From Closterium sp. NIES-65 (lineage: Eukaryota > Streptophyta > Zygnematophyceae > Desmidiales > Closteriaceae): DNA of 64,000 bases. Of this stretch, positions 9,535-21,006 are shown one piece after another (position 1 is the stretch's first letter; the number at the start of each line of letters is the position of its first letter). The notes under the pieces are model-generated. The model was not told the origin of the DNA. It did not search any database and was given only the letters and a program-made list of their open reading frames with translations. The position numbers and the translations under genes were made by a program. The stretch spans positions 156,057 to 220,056 of the forward strand of contig CANXME010002464.1 in NCBI GenBank assembly GCA_948144175.1. Reading direction: 5' to 3'.

Positions 9535-10570
9535 TCTTTCTCCCACTGTAATAGCTTCTTACTGAGGTAGGCGATGGGCTGCAAACTGCGTTCGTGATGC
9601 TGCATCAGTACTGCTCCGACTGCTTGGTCACTAGCGTCTGCTTCCACCACATAGTCTCTGTCTGGATCCGGTAGGATGAGTACTGGCGCTGTAGTCAGTG
9701 CTGTCTGTTTGTTCAATGCGCGGTAGTCGATGCACATCCGTAAACTACCGTCTGGCTTTGGAGTGAAGAGAACTGGTGCACCGTAGGGAGAGGTGGATGG
9801 GCGGATCAGTTGTCTGTCTAGTAGATACTCTATCTGTTTTTCATGTCTGTCAGTTCAGTTGGGCTCAGTCGGTATGGTGCACGTGAGACGGGTTTCGCAC
9901 CTGGTTCCTCCACGATCTCGTGCTCGTGGGTGCGTGGTGGAGATACGCCTGTGGGTAGGTTGTCGGGCATTATATCCTTGTACTGCTCCAAGACCTCCTG
10001 TGCTGCTGCTATAACCAGTGCTAAGTAACCCGTGTTACTCTCGTTCACTGTCCGTTCGAACCGTGCCAGTGTCGTTTCAGGAACGCTCCCTGTATCCGTC
10101 AAGCTTCGCAGCTCCACTCGTTTCCCGTTGTTGTAGATGCACGTTTTCCGGTTGACCCAGTCGATCTTGGGGTTGAACCGCTTCAGAAAATCTTGCCCCT
10201 AGATGAAATCTAATCCCTTGATGTTCGTGATCGGCAACGTCGGCTTCCACCTCAACGCCCTTATCTGGTGCTGCAGTGTTGACTTTCCGTGGATGGGAAG
10301 CTTCGTACCGTCCACCATCGTTGCTATAAACTGGGTTTCTTCTTAGGATTCTCCAATTTTCTCTAACGTCCCGCGGTCGCACACCGAGTGGGACGCACCA
10401 CTGTCCACCAGGGCCTGGAGGCGACGCCCGTTGCAGATCACCTCGAGTACTAGTGGTTGCTGCTGCTCCGAGTATCCGTAGATGGTATCGCTTATAGAAT
10501 CGTAGGGTACGTCGAATATGTTATCCCTAGGTCCTGCGCTCAAAGATGCAGCTTCAGTATCAGTTTTCAA
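9535..10570 (-). pseudogene. gypsy-type protease and RT remnant (frameshifted, palm deleted)
   Basis: The retropepsin motif ALVDSGASHSVCD lies near 10,385-10,425. Then follow LPIHGKSTLQHQI, KIDWVNRKTCIYNNGKR, the linker YKDIMPDNLPTGVSPPRTHE and the RT entry motif [14 protein letters not shown], and further on [12 protein letters not shown] at about 9,737-9,702. The next residues, [20 protein letters not shown], belong to the RT/RNase H connection, so roughly 170 residues, including the catalytic YxDD, are deleted. Several frame changes separate the pieces, and homology ends near 9,535 after [10 protein letters not shown]. Confidence 0.75.
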
Positions 10571-10662
10571 CTGAGAAAGGTTAGAAGGATTTATCTGAGG
10601 CCGATTCGGCTTCTCTTGGGCCTGGAACCTTCCACTAAGCCTTTGCAGCTGTGTAGCTTCAT

Positions 10663-11706
10663 CTATGGGGAACAGGGAGCCTTTAAACAGTGCTGCTGGG
10701 AGAGAATATTAACTCCTCGGAACGCTCGACCCGTATTAGCGCTCTGGAGTAGGGTCCCCATAATACCCGGTACCGGTTTAATTTCTGACTCTCCCTTAAT
10801 AAAGGCTTGAAACCCACGAGAAGTAATATTCTTACTTGTCGGGGTATACGGCTGGAGTTTCCCGGTCGGTGCAGGGTCTTGTTTCGCGGATCCTCCATTA
10901 GTCTCGGCGATTTCCCCTGGTGCCGGCTGGTCGTGACGTTTTAAATTTGCGCCACCATATTCTCCTTTTTTCGCCCTCTCCGAAGTTGCCACGTTGTCCG
11001 TTTTCTGCTTCGGGGGTGCCGCACTGTTCTTGTCCTTCAGCTCCGCACACCTTCTCTTCATTTTCCAACACGCCAAGATACGATGTCATGTAGCGCCGCA
11101 AAATTTGCACGTCTCATTATTTGCTAGCCGCTGCTCCACATAGCCCTCGTCGTTCTCCATCGGGTCAGCAGTCGTGGGTGGTGCCAATCGCCCCATGCCA
11201 CTAGTTGGCTTGTTGCGTCGTGTTCCGTAGTAGCTACTGTTCAACGTGTCGAACTGTTCGATCAGTGCTGCCGGAACCTGCGCCCACGTCCCCTCGCCTT
11301 GGACTATTCTGTTGTTGATCCACTCTAGAGCTGGGCCTCGTAACAGTGTTGCTGCGAGCCGTATGCGCATTGCGTCTTTTGCCGGGGTCGTGCATCTAAC
11401 GGCTTCGAAGTAAATTTCGAGTTCAGCTACAAATCGACGAACGTCGTTCCTTTTTACTGTAGGATCAAACGCCTCCGGTAGCCTCAGCTTCACTGCTTCG
11501 AGGTTAACTGTAGCTGCTGCCGTTGTCGCATGTAGAATTGTCGGTGTAGCCGCTGCTGCTGCTGCTACTGTTGTCGCTGCTGCTGTGGCGGTTGCCGACA
11601 GGTTCGCAAGGAGTTTTTCGAGTCGTGGGAGCGCTGCACGTATTTGCTTATGCTCAGCACGTAGCTCCGCGATTTTCTGTACTGAAATATCTCTTTTTTC
11701 CTCCAT
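10663..11706 (-). pseudogene. gypsy-type gag with CCHC zinc knuckle (broken)
   Basis: The frame starts at 11,706 (MEEKRDISVQKIAELRAEHK), with a coiled-coil-like N-terminus, an Ala/Thr-rich stretch, then a retrotransposon-gag capsid-like region (LRLPEAFDPTVKRNDVRRF, LRGPALEWINN, FDTLNSSYYGTRR). A CX2CX4HX4C knuckle follows (CKFC, H, C at about 11,100-11,072), but one of its X positions is a TGA at 11,086-11,088. The frame then stays open to 10,663. This would be the RNA-packaging structural protein. Apart from the TGA the knuckle is intact. Confidence 0.75.
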
Positions 11707-12049
11707 TTGGCGATTTACAGGAAGATGCGAGACGAAAATAATCGAATTCTAGGTGCTGGTCGACTTACTGCGAGTCAAATTGACTGTAGAATCGACGAGC
11801 GCAAATTTTGTAGGTTGCGTAAATCTCCCTTAGGCGAAATTCGCGTCCGATCTTGGCCGTTCAGGGGAAAATCGATCTGACGCTCCAAATTCCAACTTTT
11901 TGGGGCGAAATTCTCTGGGCCGTTGAGATGAAACTCGATCGAACGGTCGAAACTCCAACCTTTCCACCAGTAAATCTGAGGGGTGTTCGAAAACCGAATC
12001 GAGGGGGACTTCGAAAAATTGCGCGCAACTGGTTTTACATACCCGTATC
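11707..12049. other. unassigned stretch between gypsy relic and Cop-4
   Basis: Upstream side of the gypsy gag, possibly its leader or a degenerate LTR. It contains loosely repeated phrases (GAAATTC, CGATC). I find no gene, PBS or clear LTR end. Copia sequence starts at about 12,050 inside the linker repeat (GAGCCTGGGGGTG). Confidence 0.4.
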
Positions 12050-12054
12050 TGAGC

Positions 12055-14756
12055 CTGGGGGTGATGCGTCTGGAGCTACTAAGCCTGGTGGTGCGGAGCC
12101 AGCGGCCGCTGGACCTGCTCGTGTGGCGTCTGGCGGTGCTGGGCCTGGAGGTTCTCCGGGTGCTTCGTCTCGGCGGGAGCCACTCTCCCCACACGACCTG
12201 CGCGAGTGGTTTGCCCGGCGCTGGAGGCGTACTACTGGAGCTAGAGCTTCTTCGGCCGCTGAGGGTACTGGTGTCGCCGGTCCCGGAGGTACTCGCCTTG
12301 GGAGTGCTGGAGCTGCTGGGCCTGCGGGTACGACTGGAGCTGGAGCAGCTGAGGGTGTTGGCGCTGAGGCTACTGCTGTCAGTCCTGGCGGTGGTCCTGC
12401 TGCGGGTGCTGCTGGTACTGCTGGAGGTCCTGCAGCTGGAGGTGCTGTTGACACTGGTGCTGCCGCTGAGGGTGCTGGTGCTGTCCCTGCTGTGTCTGGA
12501 GTCGCCGCGCGACCTCGGCCGTACTTCGTTCCGCTCCTGCAGCAGGTTCTTGGTCCTTCTCCTCCTGTACAGTGTCCACCGCCTGTCCAGTCACAGTCAC
12601 AGTTACCGCCCGCCTCCCCACTGCCTGCTCCCTCTCCTTACACTGGTCCTACTGGAGGTCTTGCTGAGCATCATGAGCCCGCGTCTCGTCCCGCGTCGCC
12701 TGTTCGTGCTGCTCGTGCTAGTGGTAGCGGTTCGCATCAGCGTCCTCCTCCTGTCCCTGGCACGCACCAGATGTCTCTGCGTCCGTGCACTGCTCCTCTG
12801 CGTGTCCCTTTGCCTTCTCCTCCTGAGTCCTCTCTTCCTGCGCTTGCCGACCCGGAGTCGGACTCTCTTCGTGCTGCCAGTCCTACCGTCACGCGTCTCC
12901 TTGCTACTGTCGTGACTGACCCCTCTTTTGAGTCCACTGCTGCGTCTGCTCTTGTTGCTGAGCTCGTTGACTTTGCTGCTCGCTGTCGTCTAGACTACGC
13001 TGCTAGTCTTGTTGCTGAGTCTGCGTCTGTCTGTCCTCCGTCCGTCGGGGGTGAGTGTGCTCTTGGCACGGACGTCCTTGAGGACAGGCAGGAGGAGTTC
13101 CAGTGTCTGGCTGCTGCTTCACCTCATCTCGCGTCCGTACTGCTTACCCCTGAGGGAGACCCGGATGCACTAGACATCCCGACTCCGCGCTCTTACGCGG
13201 AGGCCGTAGAGGGTCCCTACTCCTCTTAGTGGCAGGCAGCTATGGATGCAGAGATGGCTTCCTGGAAGTCCACAGGCACCTACGTTGACGCGGTTCCTCC
13301 TCCTGGGGCGAACATCGTCAGTGGCATGTGGATCTTCAGGGTGAAGCGGCCGCCGGGCTCTCCACCTGTCTTCAAGGCGCGGTACGTGGCTCGTCGCTTC
13401 AGTCAGCGGCAGGGAGTTGACTACTTTCAGACCTTCTCTCCCACCCCGAAGATGACCACTCTTCGGGTGCTGCTACACATAGCCGCTCAGCGTGACTACG
13501 AGCTTCACTCCCTTGACTTCAGCACTGCTTTCCTGCAGGGTAGCTTGCACGAGGAGATCTGGCTGTGCCGTCCACCTGGCTTCACTGGGACTTTCCCACC
13601 TGGCACCCAGTGGAGCCTCCGACGGCTAGTCTACGGTCTCCACCAGGCACCGCGCGAGTGGCACGACACACTGAGGACTACGCTTGCGGCTCTTGGGTTT
13701 GCTCCCTCTACTACTGACCCGTCGTTGTTTCTGCGCACCGACACCTCTCTGCCGCCGTTCTACATCCTCGTGTACGTCGACGACTTGGTCTTTGCCACAG
13801 CTGACACTGCTGGACTCGCCCACGTGAAGTCCGAGCTGCAGAAGAGACACACGTGCACAGACCTCGGTGAACTGCGCAGCTACCTTGGCTTGCAGATCAC
13901 ACGGGACAGAGCACACCGCACCATTACCTTGACTCAGTCACACATGGTGCAGCAGGTCCTTCAGCGCTTCGGCTTCACGTACTCCTCGCCTCAGGCCACT
14001 CCTCTGTCTACTCGCCACTCGCTCTCAGCTCTGCCTTCGGATGAGTCCGTAGAGTCGAGTGGCCCGTACCCAGAGCTTGTTGGCTGCCTCATGTACCTGA
14101 TGACCTGCACACGACCTGACCTTGCATACCCTCTTAGCATTCTCGCACGCTATGTTGCTCCTGGGAGACACCGACCAGAGCACATGGCTGCAGCGAAGAG
14201 GGTGTTGCGCTACCTGTGCAGTACGTCGGGCATGGGGCTAGTGCTTGGAGGGCGGAGTCCAGTGGTCCTCACTGGGCACGCGGACGCTTCTTGGGCTGAC
14301 GACCAGGCTACGCAGCGGTCGTCACAGGGTTACACCTTCAGTCTTGGTTCCGGCTCTGTTTCGTTGCGGGCTACTCGCTCGTCTTCTGTTCTCGGCTCCA
14401 GTTGTGAGGCTGAGATCTACGCCGGGGCCATGGCTGCACAGGAGCTTCGCTGGCTCACCTACCTGCTGACTGACCTCGGAGAGCCGCCTCGTTCTCCTTC
14501 AGTGCTGTACGTAGACAACAAGGCCATGCAAGCCTTGTGTCGGGAGCAACGCCTGGAGCACAGAACGAAGCACATTGCTCTCCGCTACTTTCTTGCTCGT
14601 GAGTTGCAGCAGCGTGGTCAGTTGCGACTTGCGTACGTGGCCTCTGAGGCCAACACTGCTGATGTTTTCACCAAGGCACTTCCGCCTTGTGATCATCAGC
14701 GCTTCTCCACTCAGCTGGGTCTTGTGCCTGTCTTGCCTCACTTGCTCACCCCTTGA
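12055..14756 (+). pseudogene. copia linker-RT-RNase H with one premature TAG (Cop-4)
   Basis: The frame reads the linker (SEPGGDASG..., SRREPLSPHDLREWFARRWRR, then Gly/Ala-rich sequence), the conserved pre-RT block (FQCLAAASPHLASVLLTPEG) and then hits TAG at 13,227-13,229, where the other copies read CAG (Gln) in the context SSQWQ. The same frame continues from the ATG at 13,242 to the stop at 14,754-14,756: a complete 504-residue RT-RNase H block with intact YVDD and RNase H motifs. The stop is therefore the only inactivating change seen in this segment, and the same TAG occurs in Cop-5 at 21,007. Confidence 0.88.
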
Positions 14757-14969
14757 CCTTGCTTGTACTCTTACATATATATATACCTGCTCTTGCTTGT
14801 TTAGCCTTATATATATATATATGTGTGTACTCCTGCATGTGAACTGGCCTTGTGGCCTTGACCTTGTGCTCGGACTGTGTGGTGACGTTGTGATCCCCCC
14901 TGAGCTTTGTCTGCTTTGCTTGACTGGTCTTGTGACCCCTTGTTCTCCCCCACTTTGCCTATGGGGGTG

Positions 14970-15091
14970 TGTCAAATTATAATATTCTGTAGGCTATAGT
15001 GGGGTAGCCCATATGGGGTACACATTTCTAGGGTTTCCTAATTTGTATCACTTCCATTCCTTAGTCAATCATTCTCGTTCTACTTTCCTCA
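14970..15091 (+). repeat. 3' LTR of Cop-4 (122 bp)
   Basis: TGTCAAATTATAATATTC after the polypurine tract, family core GTAGGCTATAGTGGGGTAGC, ending TTTCCTCA. Confidence 0.88.
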
Positions 15092-16574
15092 TATGGTTCC
15101 TTCCATGTTTTGAGAGCTTTTTTTAGATAGCATAATAAGGTTACCAGAAAGAATGGAATGACAATGCTGGTTGCATGAGGGGTAAAAGCGAATAGTTTGT
15201 ACAAATGTGGGCGACCTACCGTAATCAGCAACCAGGGCTCTAGATATCAGCCTTTTTATGCTGAGTCAGAGTTAGATCAAGCTTTTTTTTAGGGGCTTGG
15301 CTGAATCCATTTTTTTTGTTATCTACCTTGGCTGGATTATCACAATTTTTTTTCACTATGGTAGCTTTTTCAGCCTTTTTGTATGAGTGTAGGCTGTGCA
15401 CTCAGCCTTGTATAGGGGTTGCACGCACACTGAAACCGGCATTACAGGAATTTCTGTCAGCTTGGCTAAGTTTAGGACTGATGCCGTCAATCGTGGGCGG
15501 GAAATTGAATTTCCCCCGCGCGGCATCGCACAGTCTCGTGAGATCAGCTGCAAGTCCGACAAATCGGGGTTGCGCAGCAGGGAGCGTTGGCGAGATTTGT
15601 TGCCAACATATGGCTCGCAGCGCGCTGCGCCTCGCACGACGCCATAAACATCCACCCCACCCCACCTTTCCTCAAACACAACCACGTGAGGTGCATGCAG
15701 GGACCACCAGGGAGATGGGAGGTTCAATTACGAGGGCCTCTTCCACGCTGCCTCATCCTCACCGTCACGCCTATTCCCTCTATCGCCTGCCAACTCTCGC
15801 TTCACTTCAGTGCTGACTTGAACCCTTGTTTAGGGTTTAGGGAGTGAGACTGCTTATGCCAGAACTGTGGCCACCAAACTGAGAGCGGCACGCACTGCAG
15901 GCACAGCGTCAGAAATGGTTGATGTCTCTGTGCACTCTGTTTCATGCAAATGAGCCCGCCGAGATCCTACGAGGTTAGCTATATTAAATATGCTGGACCA
16001 AGCATTGAAATCCGGGCCATAACTAATCCCCTCCAATGTTCTGTTATTCGCAGGCATTGACAAGAAAAGGGCATTGAAGGAGCTGAGGTCTCTGTGCCCG
16101 GTCCTGGGCAGGTGAGGAGGAGGAGAGACTGTGGAGGAGAGAAGATGGGAGGCGACTGCTGACGCTGCAAACACACAGACGAGCTGTTGGCTCAGTGGCT
16201 ACCGGAACAGTGCTCCGGACTACTGGAGTAACTGGCCCCGCGGCTAAAAGTAGCGGCAGACGAGCAACGGACCCACGGGCGACTGGCGACTACCGGAGAT
16301 TGTAGCCTCCGGACAGCTGCTGACGACAAGACTGCTGCCTCCACTCAACCTCCCCCAGCTGCCCAACGCCCCTCTCACACACCCCCTGCTCAAACCCTAG
16401 CCCTACACCCACAGCACCCCCTTAAACCCTAAACCCCAGACTCCCACACATCCACCCCCCTCAGCGATAGCTGCAGCAGTGGGAGACGAAGGAGGAGGAG
16501 GAGGAGGGGACGGGACGCACAACCGACACCCCCACAACCATCACCCCCACACCCACCCCCCCACGGCTGCACCG
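15092..16574. other. no recognisable gene; two short telomere-like motifs
   Basis: AT-rich at first, then mixed. ORFs up to 166 codons occur but match nothing I know and overlap on both strands. TTTAGGGTTTAGGG lies at 15,829-15,842 and AAACCCTAAACCCC at 16,424-16,437. Both are two-unit matches to the plant telomere repeat and may be chance. The last part (16,330-16,570) is C-rich simple sequence. Confidence 0.5.
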
Positions 16575-17330
16575 GGTCCAGGAGCGGCTGCTGCAGGGGC
16601 CAGGGGCGGCTGCTGCTGGGGCGGTTGCTCCAGGGGCTGCTGCTGCTGGGGCGGCTGCTCCAGGGGCTGCTGCTCCTAGGGCGGCTGCTCCAGGGGCTGC
16701 TGCTGCTGGGGCTGCTCCTGCTGGGGCGGCTGTTGCTGGGGCGGCTGCTCTAGGGGCTGCTGCTGCAGGGGCGGCTGCTCCAGGGGCTGCTGCTGCTGGG
16801 GCGGCTGCTCCAGGGGCTGCTGCTGCTGGGGCGGCTGCTCCAGGGGCTGCTGCTGCTGGGGCGGCTGCTCCAGGGGCTGCTGCTGCTGGGGCGGCTGCTC
16901 CAGGGGCTGCTGCTGCTGGGGCGGCTGCTCCAATGGCTGCTGCTGCTGGGGCGGCTGCTCCAGGGGCTGCTGCTGCTGGGGCGGCTGCTCCAGGTGCTGC
17001 TGCTGCTGGAGCGGCTGCTCCGGGGGCTGCTGCTGCTGGTGTTGCTCCTGCTGGGGCGGCTGCTGCTGGGGCGGCTGCTGCTGGGGCGGCTGCTCCAGGG
17101 GCTGCTGCAGCTGGGGCGGCTGCTGCTGAGGCGGCTGCTCCAGGTGCTGCTGCTGCTGGGGCGGCTGCTCCAGGGGCTGCTGCTGCTGGGGCTGCTGCTG
17201 CTGGGGCGGCTGCTCCAGGGGCTGCTGCTGCTGGGGCGGCTGTTCGAGGGGCTGCTGCTGCTGGGGCGGCTGCTCCAGAGGCTGCTGCTGCTGGGGCGGC
17301 TGCTCCAGGGGCTGCTGCTGCAGCGGAAAT
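16575..17330. repeat. 30-bp GC-rich minisatellite, about 25 copies
   Basis: The unit is GGCGGCTGCTCCAGGGGCTG followed by CTGCTGCTGG, with a few 15-bp half-units. Because 30 is a multiple of 3 it stays open in several frames (for example Ala/Gly/Pro repeats at 16,933-17,466 plus and a Ser/Pro-rich frame on the minus strand). I do not call a protein here: no start context, conserved flank or domain supports one. Confidence 0.9.
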
Positions 17331-17514
17331 TAGGAGGGAGGGGAGGGGAAGGGCGCGGCCCCCAGGGTGCCCTGACGGGCGACGTGCTAGGGAGCTGCGC
17401 AGGCCCCCGAAAGTTCCCCGACGGGCGACGGGAGGGGACCGCGCGCAGGCCCCTCAGGCGCCGTGACGAGGCGACGATCGGGGCCAGTGCGCGGGCCCCC
17501 AAGACGCCGCGACG

Positions 17515-17627
17515 AAGTAGGAGCCCGCCGCGTGCCTCGGGGCGCACGGCGGGCAGAAAACCGCCACGCATTCCGAGCGCGTGGCGGGAAGAAAATTAGA
17601 ATGTCGCGCGCCACAGGGCGCGCGACA
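17515..17627. repeat. cluster of GC-rich inverted repeats
   Basis: Three consecutive inverted repeats. One is an imperfect pair around CCCGCCG and CGGCGGG (about 17,525-17,553). The second is CCGCCACGC with GCGTGGCGG (about 17,562-17,588). The third is a perfect 11-bp stem, TGTCGCGCGCC (17,602-17,612) with GGCGCGCGACA (17,617-17,627), around a 4-base loop ACAG. They follow the minisatellite directly. Confidence 0.75.
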
Positions 17628-17768
17628 CACAGTAGGGCAGCCGAAGCAAGTGGGCCCACAGGCCAGGAGCTTTAAGCTCAGATAGCATATTAAAGTTCTA
17701 GAGTGTAGTAGGCTTAGAAGCCATAGTTTAGGTGCCTTAGTAGCTTAGGTTTTAGGGTGTAAGGAAAA

Positions 17769-17898
17769 TGTCAAGAAAGTTGAAAGGAGAGAATGTGATT
17801 CACTAGCAAGAGTTGGGATACAAGTACAACACCCTAAATTGGGTTGTACTCATTATAGAGTACCCCACTGCAGGCTAGACAGCAAATACATTCTGACA
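17769..17898 (-). repeat. diverged solo LTR of the copia family (about 130 bp)
   Basis: On the minus strand it begins TGTCAGAATGTATTTGC and holds a mutated core (CAGTGGGGTACTCTATAATG, then GAGTACAACCC) in the right order and spacing. The other end aligns with the LTR end of Cop-5. No PBS or polypurine tract adjoins it and no target duplication is visible, so it is best read as an old solo LTR. Confidence 0.65.
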
Positions 17899-18039
17899 CA
17901 TTGGTCCCCTTCGTTTCCCATATCTGCACCCCCACTTTCATTTTTTCATTCAATTACTTGCTCTAGCCTGCCTAGCTGGCGAAGCCATGGTGGAATTCAT
18001 AGGGACCCACTTCCATTTTAAGAAGAAAATGAAGCGCAC

Positions 18040-19147
18040 GTGGCGATTAACCAACGACGGGTGGTATACCGTGAGCCTCCAGACCCTCCTGAACCACCAG
18101 CGCCTCCAGCGCCGCCTGCACCGCCTTCTCCTCCTGCTCCTTCTGCTCCTCCCGCTCCTCCTGCTCCTCCTGCACCGCTTGTTAAATGTTCTGCGTACAC
18201 GGGCAATCGGCCCATGCTCCAGCTCCTGCTGCCAGCTACTTTCAACGAATGAATGTCTAAGCTGGAGTCCAACAAGCCCACTGATGTGTACGTCCCACCT
18301 TCACCGCCGGCACCACGATGGGGACAGCCCAGAGACTGTACGTGGGACGAGTCGGCTGTGGGCGCCGATGACGTTGTTGCTCCCGATGACGAGCCCTACG
18401 GCAATAGTGGAGAGCGTGTGGCAAAGGTGAAACGGGCGCCGAGGCTAGCACAGAGTCGGACTTGTTCCTAGAGGGCGGCGCAAGTGCTGCGGACAACGAC
18501 GGCGTGGAGTCTTACATATCCCCCGGTTAACAAATAAAGTCCCCACCTCTCTGTTAAGAACCGGGATGCCCGCCCCCCCTCTTGTAGGCATAAGCTGACA
18601 CAACGTAAGCGGCACTCGTACACCGCCCAGGAGAAGCTTAAGTGGCTCGTGCGCTTGGAAGTTGCAGCATCAATAAGCGAGGTGGCGCGGGAGTCCGACA
18701 TCCACCGCAAGTACCTGAATGAGTGGAAGCAGCACGCAGACCAGCTTAAGGACGCCCACAGCGCATGGAAACGTTTACACGGCCGCTGGAGAGCTTCGTG
18801 GTACTGTTTGATGGAGATGAAGGTCTACGTGCAACTCCTCGACTGGCGGCGCCGGGGTGTTGCACTTTCGGTCGGCAAACTGCAATGGTCTGGCGAGGTG
18901 ATGAAAGTGCTGTTTCCAGACGTGAAATGGAAAGGGAGTCAGCGATGGTCGCAGCGGTTTCGTAAGCAGTGGAACCTTAGCGTCCGCATGAAAACCAAGG
19001 TGGCGCAGAAGACTCTACAATGTACATGCCTTGTGTTGTTTGAAGCACGCTCAAATTTGCTTGGTGTTTTTATTGATTTGAGTGCGCCCATATGTGTGTA
19101 TCATGTTACTAACTTGCCTTCCCCCTTTGACATTTCATCCCCATGCG
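18040..19147 (+). pseudogene. pogo/Tigger-like transposase, N-terminal part (split by Cop-5)
   Basis: From about 18,600 the frame reads a homeodomain-like brinker/psq DNA-binding block (YTAQEKLKWLVRLEVAASIS, EVARESDIHRKYLNEWK) followed by a CENP-B/Tc5-type helix-turn-helix (LLDWRRRGVALSVGKLQW, then KGSQRWSQRFRKQWNLSVRM), ending near 19,020. The same frame upstream (18,040-18,471) is proline-rich (PPEPPAPPAPP) and interrupted by TGA at 18,250-18,252; it may be an upstream exon, which is uncertain. Bases 19,020-19,147 look like intron. The catalytic half continues at 26,183, beyond the Cop-5 insertion. Stops show it is dead. Confidence 0.65.
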
Positions 19148-19152
19148 GAGAC

Positions 19153-19277
19153 TGAGAAACTGAACGAGAATGAATCGACTAAGGGAAACTTGGGTACAAG
19201 TGCAAACCCTAGAAAACTGTACCCCATATGTGCTACCTCACTATAGCCTACAGTAACTATGTCATATAAATCTGACA
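19153..19277 (-). repeat. 3' LTR of Cop-5 (125 bp)
   Basis: Minus-strand reading starts TGTCAGATTTATATGACATAG and ends GTTTCTCA. It differs from the 5' LTR at about three sites. Confidence 0.93.
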
Positions 19278-19484
19278 CACCCCTATAGGCGAAGTGGGGG
19301 AGAACAAGGGGTCACAAGACCAGTCAAGCAAAGTAAAGCAAGCTCAGGGTGGATCACAAAGTCACCACACATTCCAAGCACAAGTTCAAGGCCACAAGGC
19401 CAGTTCACATGCAGGATTACATATATATATAAGGCTAGACGAGCAAGAGCAGGTGTATATATATATGCAACAGTACAAACAAGG

Positions 19485-20994
19485 TCAAGGGGTGAGCAAG
19501 TGAGGAAAGGTAGGCACAAGACCCAGCTGAGTACAGAAGCGCTGATGATCACAAGGCGCAAGTGCCTTGGTGAAGATATCAGCAGTGTTGGCCTCAGAGG
19601 CCACGTACGCAAGCCGCAGCTGACCACGCTGCTGTAGCTCACGAGCAAGGAAGTAGCGGAGAGCAATGTGCTTCGTTCTGTGCTCCAGTCTCTGCTCTCG
19701 ACACAAGGCCAGCATGGCCTTGTTGTCTACGTACAGCACTGCAGAACGAGGCGGCTCTCCGAGGACAGTCAGCAGGTAGGTGAGCCAGCGAAGCTCCTGT
19801 GCAGCCATGGCCCCGGCGTAGATCTCAGCCTCACAACTGGAGCCGAGAACAGAAGACGAGCGGGTAGCCCGCCACGAAACATAGCCGGAACCAAGGCTGA
19901 AGGTGTAACCCTGTGACGACCGCTGCGTAGCCTGGTCGTCAGCCCAAGAAGCGTCTGCGTGCCCAGTGAGGACCACTGGACTCTGCCCTCCAAGCACAAG
20001 CCCCATGCCCGACGTACTGCACAAGTAGCGCAACACCCTCTTCGCTGCAGCCATGTGCTCCGGTCTGTGTCTCCCAGGAGAAACATAGCGTGCGAGAATG
20101 CTAAGAGGGTATGCAAAGTCAGGTCGTGTGCAAGTCATCAGGTACATGAGGCAACCAACAACTCTGGGTACGGGCCACTCGACTCTACGGACTCATCCGA
20201 AGGCAGAGCTGAGAGTGAGTGGCGAGTAGGCACAGGAGTGGCCTAAGCGATGAGTACGTGAAGCCGAAGCGCTGAAGGACCTGCTACACCATGTGTGACT
20301 GAGTCAGGGTAATGGTGCGGCGTGCTCTGTCCCGAGTGATCTGCAAGCCAAGGTAGCTGCGCAGTTCACCCACGTCGGTGCACGTGTGTCTCTTCTACAG
20401 CTCGGACATCACGTGGGCGAGTCTAGCAGTGTCAGCTGTGGCAAAGACCAAGTCGTCAACGTACACGAGGATGTAGAGCGGCGGCAAAGAAGTGTCGGTG
20501 CGCGAAAACAGCGACGGGTCGGCAGTAGAGGGAGCAAACCCAAGAGCCGCAAGTGTAGTCCTCAGTGTGTCGTGCCACTCACGCGGTGCCTGGCGGAGAC
20601 CGTAGACTAGCCGCCGGAGGCTCCACTGGGTGCCAGGAGGAAAAGACCCAGTGACGCTAGGTGGGCGACGCAGCCAGATCTCCTCGTGCAGGCTGCCATG
20701 CAAGAAAGCAGTGCAGAAGTCAAGAGAGTGTAGCTCGTAGTCACGGTGAGCAGCTATGTGCAGCAGTACCCGAAGAGTGGTCATCTTCGGGGTGGGAGAG
20801 AAGGTCTGAAAGTAGTCAACTCCCTGCCGCTGACTGAAGCCACGAGCCACGTAATGCGCCTTGAAGACAGGCGGAGAACCCGGCGGTCGCTTCACCCTGA
20901 AAATCCACATGCCACTGACGATGTTCGCCCCAGGCGGGGGAACCTCGTCAACGTAGGTGCCTGTGGACTTCCAGGAAGCCATCTCTGTGTCCAT
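19485..20994 (-). pseudogene. copia RT-RNase H with several stops (Cop-5)
   Basis: RT from MDTEMASWKSTGTYVDEV at 20,994 with intact YVDDLVFA, stopping at TAG 20,395-20,397 (CAG in SELQKRH). A second TAG lies at 20,284-20,286 (CAG in MVQQV). Single-base losses near 20,245 and 20,160 change the frame. RNase H is open from MYLMTCTRPDFAYPL at 20,147 to the stop at 19,485, with ADASWADD, CEAEIYAGA and VDNKAML. Confidence 0.85.
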
Positions 20995-21006
20995 AGCTGC
21001 CTGCCA

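Larger units (their letters stand above)
9535..11706 (-). mobile_element. Ty3/gypsy-like retrotransposon relic, minus strand
   Basis: From 11,706 downward the order is gag, zinc knuckle, retropepsin, RT N-terminal part, then a jump into the RT/RNase H connection. Sequence style (lower GC, different codon use) differs from the copia elements. No LTR was recognised at either end. Stops, frame changes and a large RT deletion show it is dead. Confidence 0.8.
12050..15091 (+). mobile_element. Cop-4: 5'-truncated copia element
   Basis: Starts inside the integrase-RT linker and runs through RT and RNase H to a 3' LTR (14,970-15,091). Gag, protease, integrase and the 5' LTR are missing. The left edge joins unrelated sequence without a target duplication, so the truncation is a rearrangement or deletion, not a simple insertion. 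Confidence 0.88.

Noticed and set aside
15829-16437. Interstitial telomere (TTTAGGG)n
   Set aside because: Only two units at each site, in opposite orientation and 600 bp apart; too short to separate from chance.
16750-17571. 273-codon Ser/Pro ORF and Ala/Gly ORFs in the 30-bp minisatellite
   Set aside because: Artefact of a repeat whose length is divisible by three; no conserved flank or start context.
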